Assembly: GCA_002897115.2 (NCBI GenBank)
Contig: BCIH01000006.1
Coordinates: forward strand, 1,015,156-1,079,155
Reading direction: 5' to 3'
Length of the DNA stretch: 64,000 bases
Source: Prototheca cutis
Taxonomy: Eukaryota > Chlorophyta > Trebouxiophyceae > Chlorellales > Chlorellaceae
The position numbers and the translations under genes were made by a program. The notes beneath the pieces were generated by a model. It saw nothing but the letters and a program-made list of their open reading frames with translations. It did no database searches and was not told where the DNA came from. The first letter of the stretch is position 1, and each line of letters begins with the position of its first letter. Below are positions 10,752 to 22,703 of this stretch, piece after piece.

Positions 10752-11815
10752 TAATAATAAAAAGGAAAAAAAATTCATTCACCTTGCGGATGTTGTCCAG
10801 ACTGGCCGACAGGTTTGCCTGGCTCAGAGGAACGCCCTTGGGCCGGGAGGTCGTGCCCGAGGTGTGGAGGAATAGGGCGACATCATCGGGTCTGGGGGGG
10901 TCGGCCAGTGGCTGGCCGGCAGGGGCCACATTCAGATCGACCCCGGAGCCCTTGGTCCCCAGTTCCAACGTGGGCTCGGCGCCTGCGCAGGTCAATGAGA
11001 TAAGGGCATGGGTCTGACGGGTGAAGATGGGCTCTTTTCATGCCGTGCCGGGAGACCATAGCCAGAACCCCTACTCAGGAAAAAAAAGGATCTGTCACCC
11101 CTCACCGTCGGAAAAGTTCAGCTTGATGGAGACCACCGGAGCGACCCCAGACTCCTCGGCAGCGGGGTAGCCAGTGGGGCCCACAACGAGCAGCTTGGAT
11201 CCGGCATCCTCCATGTAAAATGCAAACTCATCCTGTAGCGATGGGTTGGTCATAGAGGTGAGTGGGCCCATGTTGATGGCACTCGATCGCCCAGCTTAAC
11301 CCCCCGCCCCCTGTTCCTGCTCAAGATAATATGCTGACTGCACAATGGTCCAATGCCACCTGCCCTCGTGGACTGCCTACCCACGTGATACCTTGCGGTA
11401 GCTCTGGTTGAGAGGTGCGGCCACGGCCCTTGCAAACGTCGCACCAAGGAAGGCCACTGCAAATTCCGCCTGCTCATCATACAGGGGTTGGGAAACAGTG
11501 TGAAAACTGTCTGCTTGCAAAGATGATAATGCCAGAGAATTCGCAGTCGATCAAAGAAACCAGACACTGCACGGACAGGCAGGATCCCAGAGCCGCGTCA
11601 GAACTCCAGCCCCCAGCCTCCGAGCCGACCGTGTTGGCGTCCACGACGGTGACGATGTCGCCAGGCTTGATCCCACTGGCACGCAGGCTCTGCGCGAACT
11701 GGACAGCCAGGGACAGCAGCTGTCCTCGAGTCAATGTCGGGCCACCACTCCCGACCACGATGGCCGGGGAGGAGGGGGAGCCCTCGAGCACGGAGAGCAG
11801 GGTCTCGCTCGTCAT
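9331..11815 (-). CDS. AAE3: Oxalyl-CoA synthetase (oxalate--CoA ligase, AAE3/PCS60 family)
   Basis: An acyl-activating enzyme of the AMP-binding superfamily, most like plant AAE3 and yeast Pcs60, which activate oxalate with ATP and CoA. Readable exons include about 11815-11635, 11469-11397, 11240-11106, 10982-10793, 10590-10518, 10389-9593 and 9447-9331. Motifs: the P-loop [30 protein letters not shown] across an intron, [10 protein letters not shown], the adenine-binding VLEA-AMTEASH (one N), WFHTGDQG, the hinge [18 protein letters not shown], and the catalytic-lysine end [12 protein letters not shown]. These follow AAE3 almost block for block. The start [12 protein letters not shown] matches the AAE3 start. 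No clear PTS1 at the end (KQQGV), so a cytosolic enzyme like plant AAE3 is likely. Several Ns interrupt the third quarter. Confidence 0.9.
10707..10742. repeat. (CA)n microsatellite in an AAE3 intron
   Basis: About 18 uninterrupted CA units preceded by a C-rich run, in the intron between the P-loop exon and the FHVHG exon of the oxalyl-CoA synthetase gene. Confidence 0.95.
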
Positions 11816-12128
11816 CACGCGGAGTTGGAGCTGCCCAAAAAGGGAATGAAACAGTGCCAAGCAGGGTCGCGGCAAGAGGACGGCGATCTTGCAATGGAGC
11901 AATTCCCAATGAAAACAAACATGTACAACGTGATGCGCATCGACCCTTCTGGGCCAGGGTTCTGGTTGTGCGGGCAAAACAGACCCTTGCGTCATATCGT
12001 GCGCGGGCATCCCAGGAGCACGTAATCCGAAAGGTCCGTGACCACTCCCGCATGATGAGCGAGCACTCAACACATGGCATGCATGCCGCCTTGTGAACCG
12101 CATGAGTTGAGTATTCCATTTCGCATCA
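11816..12128. promoter_or_regulatory. Divergent promoter region AAE3 / SDHAF2
   Basis: 313 bases between two start codons pointing apart. No exon or strong motif seen; it must contain both promoters and 5' leaders. Confidence 0.5.
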
Positions 12129-13215
12129 ATGTCGGCCCTCAGACTTGCATTCCGTCAGTTTGGTGGGAGATGGGTGGTTCAGAGGCCGGTCACGGTGGAT
12201 TCGCTCAGACGGTTCACGGACGCCAGCTCCCCCGCTAGCGAGCCCAGTGACAAGCCGGCCAGGGATGCGGTGCGTTAGATAATAAGCATTTATGTCGCTG
12301 AGACGCGTGAGACGATTGCTGTCTTGCTCTGGAGCCTAGAGGCATGCATGGATGATAGGCGTCTGCCTACCCGAGAGGTGCCCGCCGGGGCATGTCACCC
12401 AACCCCCCACCTTGCACTCCCATGCAGTACATCAGTCGCCTGTTGTACAGGAGCAAACAGCGGGGATTTTTGGAGCTTGACCTTTTGATCGTGCGTCAAG
12501 CGTTTGGGGGTGTTTCTTTGGTCTGTCTTGTGTGGCCAGCGCACAGCGGCTGGGGTGGGGTGCGATTGGCATCCTGCTGACCGTGCCAGCTGACCCAGAC
12601 CCTCACTTTCTTCCTGGCGTGTGCATGCACAGGGAATGTGGGCGGAGCAGAATGTTCCCCACATGTCGGAGGAGGTGCTCAGAGACTACGAAGTTGTTCT
12701 GGATGAGGTGCGTCGGTTGCACAGCAGCGGCCAGTGGGGTGCAAGCTCAGGGCATTANAGTTGCACACAGGCTGGACATGACAGCCCGCCTGCAGTTTTA
12801 TTGCTGGTTTTTGGATTCCATCCACCATCAAACTTGACAGGAGAATCCCGACCTCTTTAAGTGGCTCACAAACCAGCTGCCTGCGCCAGAGTATCTAACA
12901 AGCAACAAGGCATACCAGGTGGGCGAGGGGCGGTGTGGTGGTGGTTGGGGGATAATCGACGTAATGACACCCGTGCATAGATGCACGGATGATGAGGACC
13001 ATCAGGTGCACCGCCTGGTGAACGTTGATCGCTGCACAAGAATAGCCACATATCCAAGCACGCCTTCCCACCCTTTGCAGCTTTTATCAGAGAGTGTGAA
13101 GGAGAGCATGGACAAGCACAGCATTGTGGGCACAAGGGCAATGCAGGGCGCCACCTGGGTGCGGGGCTGGGACGACATCCGGAAGGACAGCAAAGAAGAA
13201 CCGAAGCAGCAATGA
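12129..13215 (+). CDS. SDHAF2: Succinate dehydrogenase assembly factor 2 (SDHAF2/SDH5/SdhE family)
   Basis: This mitochondrial matrix protein promotes covalent attachment of FAD to the flavoprotein subunit of succinate dehydrogenase. Five exons (12129-12269, 12428-12490, 12633-12707, 12841-12918, 13081-13215) give 163 residues with perfect phase. Exon 1 is a typical mitochondrial presequence (MSALRLAFRQFGGRW, Arg-rich, no acids). Exon 2 holds the family signature LLYRSKQRGFLELDLLI; the RGxxE element needed for flavinylation corresponds to RGFLE. Exon 4 has ENPDLFKWLTNQ. The end WVRGWDDIRKD matches the C-terminal block of eukaryotic SDHAF2. No single frame exceeds about 50 codons, so the gene is invisible to simple ORF finding. 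Confidence 0.9.
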
Positions 13216-13633
13216 CTCATCATACATTCATGCGTGATGCAATGCATGTCAGGCATACCATCATGATGTGCTGAAGAAGATACGCTGGGGGATGGATCGA
13301 GTGAGCGTTCTTTTGGGAGTGGTCCTGACTGGGCGTGCCCAAGGCCAGGCTCCCACCAACGCCCACAAATCAGCAGAACTCAAGGGGTGGTNAGGTCATC
13401 ATCGCCGGCTGGGTGGGGCAGCCNCGGCCCTTACAACTGTGCACGGCGCATTGCCCGGCGTGTCGATCGGGCTTTTATCCAGGCATTGTATTGTAAACTT
13501 CTCGCACGTAATTGTTCCCCACCGGTCTTTCACGGAGGGGGGCACGCCTGGTCGGCGACCCATATCCGTCGCCTGGCCGAGGACGGGGCGCTAGGGTGCG
13601 TGTGTGGTTCCCCCGGTCTGTGCGCCGTGCGGC
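13216..13633. other. Intergenic region between SDHAF2 and the next plus-strand gene
   Basis: No gene seen. Two Ns occur at 13392 and 13424. The stretch should hold the SDHAF2 3' UTR and the promoter of the gene starting near 13634. Confidence 0.4.
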
Positions 13634-15601
13634 ATGGCTTTGATTTTGAGGAAGGCCGCGGCCGCAGCGGCTCGCAGCCTGGTGGCTGCGAACGTACAGC
13701 AGGCCTGCGTGCCGGCGCTGTGCCGTGGCATGGCCAGCACGTCGCCGGGCAACCGCAATGTCGTGCTGCTGGAGATGGGTGAGCGAGGGCTCCGTTTCTA
13801 AAGAGACTGTGATGCGTGCAGATGATTTATGCGCTGGATGTGCGCCCTCATTGGCGCTGGTCGTTTGCACACTGGGCTTGTTGAACGGAAGGAGGTGGTG
13901 GTGGTGCCCGACCGTGGCTTCTCTCTCCCGGGTACCCTCATTGCAGAAAAGGGAGCGTCCCCCGACACGTGGCCGGTGACCAAGCAGTTTATGGCTGCGA
14001 TTGGCCTGGCAGGCAAGTACACTGAGCAGCAGCTGCAGGCTGCGTTTCTCAAGGCAGTGAACAAGGAGGACGACGTCCCTGGTGAGTTGCCAGCCTCCAA
14101 TGCTGTGGGTTTGGCACTAGCTGGGATCATGCAGAGCACGCGTTTTCTAACTTCGCGTGCATGCACACACGCGCACACATGCACGCACACACACGCACAA
14201 CAAGCAGGCACCGAGATGACTGCAGAGGAACAGGAGGACAGCCTGCGGCTGCTGAGTGAGTCGTTGAACATCTTCTTCTCCATGGNTGACGATTCTGTCC
14301 CCGTGTCACGCGGCATGAGCGGGGAGGAGCTTGACATGCTTCGTGAGCTGCGCCAGGCACTGAACGAGCATTTCCATGGCCCTCCCGATGCCGTGATCAA
14401 CACCGCGCCCCCCGGCCAGTTGCCGTGGGAGATTGTGGGGTTGGATGAGAAGCGTGGCCGCATCGACTGGGCCGTTGACCTGACTGCGGGCCGGTCAGGC
14501 TGCACGCCCTGGCGCGCCGCCGCGCTGAGCCACCGCGTCAAGCGCGAGATGGCCGCGCTGCACGCCAGCGACCCCGGGACAAACAGCCCCGAGGCCCTGG
14601 CCGCGGCGTACGGCGTCCGTGTGCAGCGCGTGCTGGCAATCCTGGCCTCACAGGAGCGCGAGGCCGCGGTGCTGGCCGCCATGCCCGAAGAACAAGCCAA
14701 GGCCGTCATCGAGGCCCTTGACAAGGTACCAGATCTGCTTGGGTTTGTTAATNTATTGGTTTGGTGGACTGTTTGACTGCATTTCTTTGTGGTGGCGACA
14801 GGGCAGGGCATGTGCGTGCGTGCGTGGTTGAATGGGATGGACGGACACAGGCACATCTTAGTCGTCGGCACAACCACCCTGCACGATTGCGACAGGAGGA
14901 CGTGGCGCGGGGAGCGACGTACTCTGGTGGCGGCGAGCGCCACCACGTGGTGATGCCTTCGGTGCCCAACTNCCAGGAACCCGACATGGACGCATTTGTG
15001 GCACGGTTGGAGGCGGCGGTTGGCAAGCCTGCCAACCAGATTACGGACGACGATTTGACCCCGGAGGTCGCCGCAACGGCGCTGGGCGTGCGGAGCCAGG
15101 AGGAGGTGGAACAGCATGCCGCGGCCGTGCAGGAGGCGCAGCTTCTCGCCGAGTTCCGCGACCGCCTCGACTACAACCTTGGACGGGTTAGTCGTTTTTT
15201 TTTTGAGTTGTTTGGGGCCAAGTGGGTGCTCGGTGATGCGCTGATCTCCAATCGTTCAGCCACTTTGGAATGGGACGTCTTCTAGCTGCACGATCCTTTT
15301 GGAAGCCAGTTTCACGGCTCTTCAGACCCATACAAGCCCCTATCGAATTCCAAGCCTCGCCACAACCTGACAATGTATGCAGACGGGCAGGAGCCTGCAC
15401 CGTGCATCGCGGCGGACACGGTTCCTGCGCCGCCCCGCCACTGGCTGGCCGCTGGTGGTCAAGGAGCTCGGGGACGGGAAGAAAGTGGGACCGCCGCCCG
15501 CGTACGTGGCCGAGCGCGATGGCAGCCGTCGCGAACTCAACGAGGACGAGGCCCTGCTGCTCCGGCGGCAGACGCCGCTGCGGCGCAAGCGCATCATCTG
15601 A
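13634..15601 (+). CDS. Unrecognised, probably mitochondrial protein (possibly mS35-like ribosomal subunit)
   Basis: The proposed start at 13634 opens a strong mitochondrial presequence (MALILRKAAAAAARSLVAA). Coding exons follow at about 13895-14081, 14210-14725, 14925-15183 and 15365-15601, separated by introns. The protein is hydrophilic. It twice carries a helical motif of the form ALAAAYGVRVQRVLAIL and AATALGVRSQEEVEQH, and ends in a basic tail (RRQTPLRRKRII) preceded by WPLVVKELGDGKK. Similar short helix-turn-helix-like repeats occur, as I remember, in plant mitochondrial small-subunit protein mS35, but I cannot confirm this, so the identity stays open. A CA-rich repeat lies in the intron near 14160-14200 and Ns fall at 14286, 14753 and 14972. 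The boundary of exons 1 and 2 is uncertain. Confidence 0.5.
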
Positions 15602-15947
15602 GCCAGAGGGTGACGGAAGTTTGCTGGCTGGTGCATCGTCCGATGTCTTGATTGCCCCCTGCCTGGATACTGTCCTGGCGGTGGTGGCTTGTGAAACGCT
15701 GCGACAGACACTTGAATCCACAGCAGCGTGGAGAGGGGATAGGTTAGGGCAAATCTGCACCAAACGCACATCGTTAAGAGGGGGGGACGGTCGGAATCAA
15801 TTGAAGGGCCCAAGCAAATGCGAAGAAGATTACGGTCAGCACGTAGGCATTCCTTCCAGGCATGGCTGGACAATCCCCACAAAACGATCCGGAAAGAGCG
15901 CCTTTTGCAAAAACATTGTGTTGGCATCGTGTGCAGCGCCAAGTGCA
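15602..15947. other. Convergent intergenic region (3' ends of the mitochondrial-like gene and PYM)
   Basis: No gene seen. The open plus-strand frame that crosses it is a shadow without family resemblance. Confidence 0.4.
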
Positions 15948-16942
15948 TCAGCCCTCTGCCTCCTTCTCCAACGCTGCCAGCTCAGCACGCCTGAAAAAGG
16001 GGCTTGGGTCCAGGGACGAACTTCGTGGACGAAGTTCTGGAACTGGCCCCTCTTCCTCATCAGCTGGGATGCTGCACCTGACACGCGAGCCAGCATGTCA
16101 TCACGAGATGTGGCCCTGAGCCCTCCCATGCGCTGGGGTGACCCTGGCACACAGCTTGATGCCATTGCGGCCCCCCACGCACACAAACAACCCACAGCTA
16201 GCGTACATTGCAGGGATGCGTTCCAGCTTTTGCAGCTGCTCTGGTTGGAGGTCCTTGCCACAACCTTGCGCCGCCTCCAACTCCTCCGCTTGTCGCAGCT
16301 TCTTCTTCAGAGCTCTGATCCGGGAAGTCAATGGGGCCACCGCGCTGGCGCTCTGGCCCTCCAGACTCATCCCGGCCAGCGATTCCCGGACGGCATCGGC
16401 ACTGGCGGCTGGAGCGGGGGCCGACCCAGATTTCTGTGGGGCAGCTGCGACGGCCTCTTCTGCCCGCTTCTCCTTGCGCTTGGCATTCTTGGCCGATGCC
16501 TTGCTCTGTTGCTTGCCTGCTGGGAGTGTGGGGAGGCATTGTAGGTGTTGCGGTAACCTCATCAAACCCTAGATCACTGATGGCTGGGTTTGTGGGGATA
16601 GGGACCTCCCAATTGTTGACAACAAAATCGTCCAATCTCTGTCGCAAACACATACCTACGCCCTTGACTGGCACCTCTGGTGCCAGTCCTGGACAGGCCG
16701 GAGCGTTCCTCCTCGCCTGTGCACAGCACGTGAGAAGGTGATATGCCAGCTTGACACAGCTGAAGCATCAGGACTTGCACATGCCAAGGACCCCCCCGCT
16801 TCTCCCTCACCTGAACTTGTCTTGGCACGTACGTCGGCTGCTCATCCTGGGGCACGTAACCGGCGCGTACCCTGATCTCCTTGCGCAAGGTGCCATCGGG
16901 GCGGCGCGTGGCAGGCTGGATCGTCGCGTCGGTCTCCGCCAT
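15948..16942 (-). CDS. PYM1: PYM (partner of Y14 and Mago), exon-junction-complex recycling factor
   Basis: PYM binds the Mago-Y14 heterodimer and ribosomes and removes exon junction complexes from translated mRNAs in the cytoplasm. Exon 1 (from 16942) encodes the conserved Mago-binding N-terminus: RRPDGTLRKEIRVRAGYVPQ, then DEQPTYVPRQ. A middle part, probably two exons around 16690-16560, is divergent. The exon around 16530-16212 encodes the basic KNAKRKEKRAEE block and the C-terminal RIRALKKKLRQAEELE helix followed by LQPEQLQKLERI. A last mini-exon (to 15948) ends RAELAALEKEAEG. All match the PYM family in order. Total length is close to the 200 residues expected. The exact middle splice sites are not settled by eye. 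Confidence 0.85.
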
Positions 16943-17246
16943 GATGGATGCTGCAGGTCTGCTTGCAGTGGTGGGCTGTGTGGCTATCTTCTTGCTGGGA
17001 CCCCGATGCCGGCCATTACGCTTTGTACGTCATCATCTACGATACGTTGAAGAATGGGATGCAGACCATGGCCATGCAATAATACGTTCCCAGGCGTCAA
17101 GAATCGTGTCGAAGGCGTTTCCCCGATCCCACCGGATTGCGTGGCAGTGAGGATCCGGAGTCTGATACAACCCACATGCAGGCAGGCTCTCTGAGGCTCT
17201 GGAATCTCCTGCTTTAACTTTCTCTCTATCACATCACCACAGACTT
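16943..17246. other. PYM promoter region and NAA10 3' UTR
   Basis: 304 bases between the PYM start and the NAA10 stop, both genes on the minus strand. No gene seen. Confidence 0.4.
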
Positions 17247-18323
17247 TCATGCCGTCACCATGGCTTTGTGTGCTCCTGCAGCGCCACCCTGGCGCTTGGT
17301 TTCGGCTGCCAGGATGGCGGCGGATGTTGTCCGTGGCAGGGGCTCGCCCGCCTCGCTGACAGGCACTGTCTCGGCCTTGCCCTTGCGTCCACGCACATTC
17401 TTGTACCCAGCAAGGGGTCGCCGCATGTCAAAGGCATCCTCGCCATCGGCATAGTACCCAGGCTCCCGGTCGCAGACGTCGTAGCCCAGCGTGTCTACGT
17501 ACAGGTGCAGCGCCCCACGGTTGGAGGCACGTACGTGCAGCGACGAATAACTTGCGCTAAACACACGCTCCATAGCTTCATCTACTTTTTGGGAGGGGAG
17601 GGGAGGGGTTGGTCAAAGGCCCGGGATCGGGATACGTGCGAGACCAGCCACGGACCGGTTCCCCAACAAGGGCCTGCCACATGCATGCATGCATGCATGC
17701 ATATTATAAATGTATGGTGCATTCCGGCAGACCATTGCACGCAAACCGTGTCAGGAGCAACGACAAAAAAATGAACTCAAAACCTTCTCCACGCACGTGC
17801 GGCAGTCATCAGCCTTGTGGCCAGTCCCAGCTTGCGGTGCGTCCGAGCGACAGCCAGGGAGGTGATGTGACCGTGCGTGTCCTTGCTTTCTTCCTCACTG
17901 TTTTGGTGGGTGGGAGGGTGTGCAGATAATGATGCACTGCACGTGATTTCATGGCCAAGGAATCTTGCATGGCAGGCACCCACCTCCGCCTGCCACCCAC
18001 CCCCAAAAAAGCACCACTGCTGTCCCCTTCCTAAAGCAACTGGCTCACATCTTCGCTAAAACGTAGCCTACGATGGAGCCATCATAGTCTTCAGCTACAT
18101 ACAGCAGCTGTGGCCACGACAGTGCGTGGTAAAAGTAGTACTGCGGCAAGAGCAGGGGCGACCGGGGTAAGTGTCGAGCCCATGCCCAACCATGGAACAA
18201 GCATGCACGTAACGCGACCACATGATGGCACACCTTGAGTTGGTAGTTCTCTGGAAGGCACATGAGATTGCATCTCTGCATCTGCAGCAGGTCCGACACC
18301 ACGGCCGGCCGGATGCACACCAT
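17247..18323 (-). CDS. NAA10: N-alpha-acetyltransferase 10, NatA catalytic subunit (ARD1)
   Basis: NAA10 is the catalytic GNAT subunit of the ribosome-associated NatA complex, which acetylates Ser/Ala/Thr/Gly N-termini. Exon pieces run from 18323: [16 protein letters not shown] then [12 protein letters not shown]; next [20 protein letters not shown] and GYVLAKM; then [19 protein letters not shown], which is the acetyl-CoA-binding RxxGxA loop (RKLGLA); finally [18 protein letters not shown] through [15 protein letters not shown]. These follow human/plant ARD1 almost residue for residue. The C-terminal tail ([15 protein letters not shown] onward) is short, Ala/Lys-rich and divergent, as is usual. 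An upstream in-frame ATG at 18347 is possible, but the chosen one matches the plant start MVCIR. Confidence 0.92.
17680..17702. repeat. (CATG)n/(ATGC)n tetranucleotide repeat in a NAA10 intron
   Basis: Self-complementary tetranucleotide repeat of about five units, between the NAA10 exons ending in the RKLGLA region and the last exon. Confidence 0.8.
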
Positions 18324-18744
18324 CGCCGTCAGAGGCCTTCCAAGCAACCTCCTCCAGCCACCCTCACGCCACCACGGCCCTGCACCTCGCGCTCCAAGGT
18401 CGACGTTAAAGCAGCATTCAGGTCCAAAATGCCTGCCATTCTCTACCCATGATCAGCAATGTGGAAAAGCATGCCCGACTTGGGCCGGGATCGTGGGTTG
18501 CTTGCGGGACCATGCGCGGTGATAAATGTCCATGCACAGATGTTTTTCCTTTTGGAGAAGGTCGGTGTTTCCTCCAGGATGCTTCACATCTACTCTTATC
18601 CAACCAAACGAATGGTCAAAGCACACTCAAAAATGAACTATGCAAGAGGACCAGGATGCATGTGATCATGTGACAGTCCAACAACATGACAAACGCGATG
18701 ACGATGATCACCGGCCACTATCACACCCCACCACCATCATGCGC
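18324..18744. other. NAA10 upstream region and 3' UTR of the Pol delta-like gene
   Basis: 421 bases between two minus-strand genes. No exon recognised; presumably the NAA10 promoter and the downstream end of the polymerase transcript. Confidence 0.4.
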
Positions 18745-21700
18745 TCAGCTGCGCAGCCGTGCCAGCTCTGATGCCCAGTTCTCCATGTCCCTCACCGCCT
18801 CAGTTCGCTGGTACAGCACACGACATTCGCCGTTGCCACAGCACACGGGCTGCGTGAGCAGTGCAGAGCAGCAAGCCCTGCATGCGGCCTCTGCACCTGC
18901 CCGTTCCTCCTCTGCACTTCCCAGCTGGCTTTCCATTGCCATCATGACTGCCGCGAGCTTGCCCTCCTCGCTGTTTTTTTAGGAGGAGGGGTTTGGAGTG
19001 GTGGGCAAGATGTGAAGGTCAGTGTTGGGGTTCATCTTGACAGTAAACGCCAGACCACCTGCTATGCATTGCTCATGTTGCACCCGCCAACCCTCCATCC
19101 CACACACAAGCGCTCACACATACCAAACTAAAAGTGACACACACACACATTACCCATGCATCACATGGTGCCATCTCACCTTGCACAGGCCGTGCACAGT
19201 GCTTCAGAATATGCCGCTCCTGCAGGCTGTCGCAGGCTCCCTGTCAACGGCCGGCGGCAGCCCAGGCATCGTTCCGTAGGCTTGTAAAAAGAAAACAGCC
19301 CTGCCTGCTTTGCACCACCCTTTCTCTTGCCCGGAGAGGGTGTGGCCGGTGCTGGAACAGCCGAGGAGCTGGTGGGAAGCTCGCCCACACGCACGCGGGT
19401 GTGGGGCCCGTGCAACAGCGCTTGGAGCTTGGGCGCTGATAAACAAGGCGAAAAAATCTCGCCCAGAGCTCTCGACATTTTGTTGGTCCAGTACAGCGCC
19501 AGGTTGGGCCGCAGGCATTGCCGCAGTGCGGCCAACGGGCTCTCTGCAGCATCGTCCTGCTTCTCCGCGCCTGCCAGCAGCACGTATGGCAACCGTTCGC
19601 CCAGCACAAAGGTCCGGCCGGGGTCGCGCTGCATCAGCCGTACCGCCAGTGCCACGTGTGGGCCCCGCAAATCTGCCGGGGTGGTGCCGCTGGTGGCCGA
19701 GCCACGTGCCTCGGTACCGGGAGAAGCCTGTGGTGCCGTCGGGGGTCCCACTGCGGCCTGCGAAACCTGTTCGCCAGTCACCTGCGACGGTTCCAGTGTC
19801 GGGGGTCAGTTGCAAGAACGCGACCAGTATGAGCACCATTTCTGCCCACCGCTTTCCTTGTCTTCAACGCACAAACACAAGGAGATTGACACGACAACTA
19901 GAAAGAGCACCACCCCACCCACCCGCCAGAGGCCCTGGGTCATGATCAGCTCGTAAAGGGACACCCGGCCCGACAGGAGCCGCCGTGCCTCTCGCTCCAC
20001 AAACTCCACCCCCGCACTGGATTTCATGCAAGGAAGGGCACAGGTGAGTGAACCCATGCAGGCAATGCAATGTTTGCACTATGAAAATGTCTGTCTGCCT
20101 TGCAAATGCTTCTTTTCTGCACAGGACATCTTCCAACCCCTCCTCAAAAACCCACTTCCCGGCCAACAAATGCTGGGTCAAACGCATGCGTGCCCGAAAC
20201 CAAGCCAACCCAGCAGACGCGCACTCGACATTGTTGTTCATGATGATGTGCTCGAGCGCCCCATGGATGGTGGTCCTCACAATGGGCGCAGCCTGCTTCC
20301 AGGTGCTGATGATGCCCTGTTATGCATGGACCGTGTGCTTGCATTGAGGACAGCTGTCTGTTTTCCTGGGTATGAACCCTGCCGGGGGGTTCTAACGACA
20401 CCGGCACGTGGCACAATGGCAGCCCAAGCACGTCCATCCCTTTGCCTCGGCACCTGCTGACCAAGCACCCATCGACCACACCAATCAGGGGTCACCAGCC
20501 GGCATACCTTCACCATGAGCACGGGACGTCCACCATGTTTCTCGACCGCCCGGCCGGCATACCTGGGCAAGTCACAGGAGAAAGAGAGGAACATGATTGC
20601 GGCACACTTGATGGATGGTACATCTGCCTCAGATGGAACACCCCCCCCCAGGCAGGGACCCAGGCCAGATGGGAAGGCAGCTCAACCTCAGCCGGCAAGC
20701 AATCTCCCTCCACCAGGCTTTTGGAACATATGCACAAGCCGACAGCCACAGCACTCAACAGCCCCGCACCGGTTCACATGAAGCAGCAGGAGCGGCAGGC
20801 ATGCCGTTTCAAATCTGAGCTCCATGGGTTCCGGAAACGCCTCGGAAATGAACTTTGCAGCAGAATGTCCCGCCTGGGGTGGGAGCAGCAGGTTTAATCA
20901 AGGGTGTATACTGCACGTCAACGGCTGCCACAAATCCTACATACCTCTGTCCACCAATGCCCAAAATATCTACATCTCGAAGAACTTGCCTGGATGGCTT
21001 GCTCAGCAGTCGTGCAGTGAGGCAGCAGCAAGAACCTGGCGGAGCATCAGCATGCGAGTGCTGGTCAAGTCAATGACAGGCATGACACACAAACAGCGCG
21101 TCACATAGATTCGACAACAATCCGCGAACATTCATCGGCATGCACGCTTTGACTGTGCCAAGAATAGACCATTCTCATGAGAAACAGGAAACTCCATTGA
21201 TTGCCTTGCATAACCAGCCTCAAACAGCCTATTCTTGCTCACAGGCTGTCGGTGTGGCCGTAGATGACTCGGGCCCCGCTGCAGAGAGGACCCAGAGATC
21301 CCTCATGCCGCGCCCGCTCCACAACAGAAATGGCAGTGCGGCAGGCCTGAGCCCCGTAAGCCAGGCACGAGTCGGCCAGGGGGAGGCACTGCAACGGCGA
21401 TGTCTGTGCGCCTGAATGGAGGTATATTTAAATTGTGGTTGGTCTTCCAAGGGGACGTGCACTGCTCCTCTGGGCAGGCATGGAACGCTCTTGTCAGCGG
21501 TGATCGTTGCAGTGCTGTGAAGTTCCAACATCTCAAGCATCACAAACAACCCTACCCACCAGTAAAGCCATAGAGAGCATTGGCTGTGACCTTGAGTGCC
21601 CGCTGCCGCCCGTCCAGGACCGACCGCTCAGCAGCACTGGAAAGAGAGAAAATGGGGTTTTATTGTTGATGGTGGGTTGCACTGTGGGAAATTGAGATTG

Positions 21701-22624
21701 GCGCCAAACCTCCTGAATTTCAACACCTGGACTTTGACCATGGCAGTCATCATCTCCCCCGCCCCGCCCACCCACCCACCNACCCATGCCCCCCAAAAAA
21801 GAAAGGACAAAGAGCGAAATTTCAACCAAACTAACCTGGGGGCATGTTTGAGGCGCTCCTTGGTCATGGCCCTCGCTGAAATGAGGGCGGCCAGAATGGA
21901 AGGCAGCAGCCCCTGTCGGATGTGTGGCTTGACAAACGCATCACCCGTGGGTGTCACCGTCAGCTGATCCTCGGGGAAGGCGGTTTTGTCCCCGGGGTGC
22001 ACCAGCGTCGTGTAGCACAGGTTGTATGCTCGGTAGATGGAAGGGTACAGGCTTGCAAAGTCCAGAATGGCCACAGGCTGCTTGTACAGACCCACCGTTT
22101 CTGTTCAGAGATTTTTGTTTTAAAGGGAATGTGTGACGGTAATTTATGGATGTCGCAAACATTCACGGTAGTGGCTTCAAACATGAAGGGTGGGTGGTCT
22201 GGCTGGACCTGGGAAGACCCTTGTTGTTCTGCTCCAGAAATAGATTTTCTTCAAAAGCAACAAAACTCTCCCATGTTGTGCATGCATCGGTAAGCACCAT
22301 AACCCCCCCCCCCCACCCACCCACCCACACACAGACACACTCACTGTTCTCGACGGGGTGGAGGATGAATGTATGCTCCCGCATCGGCCCAGGCTCTTGC
22401 CGGCCCGGCACAACATAACCCATGCGAGCCGCAGTCCGCAGCAAAAGACTGTGTGTCCTGATCATCTGCGCGTTGTATGCCACCTGTGGTCAAGGGTTTG
22501 GGAGGGGCAAATAAGGGCCACTGCATTTGAACCCCTTTTCCCATGCTTTCCATGTAGCCGCCGCAGCGATGACCATGACCACGAGATTCTTGGCAACTAC
22601 CCATTCCCCCGCACCCACCCACTC

Positions 22625-22703
<79 letters not shown>

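Noticed and set aside
13798..15117. 439-codon minus-strand open frame
   Set aside because: Antisense to the mitochondrial-like gene, running across its introns and microsatellite; no family features.
22628..22703. CA repeat considered as part of a coding His/Thr repeat
   Set aside because: It lies between a clear donor and acceptor of the polymerase gene, so it is intronic.
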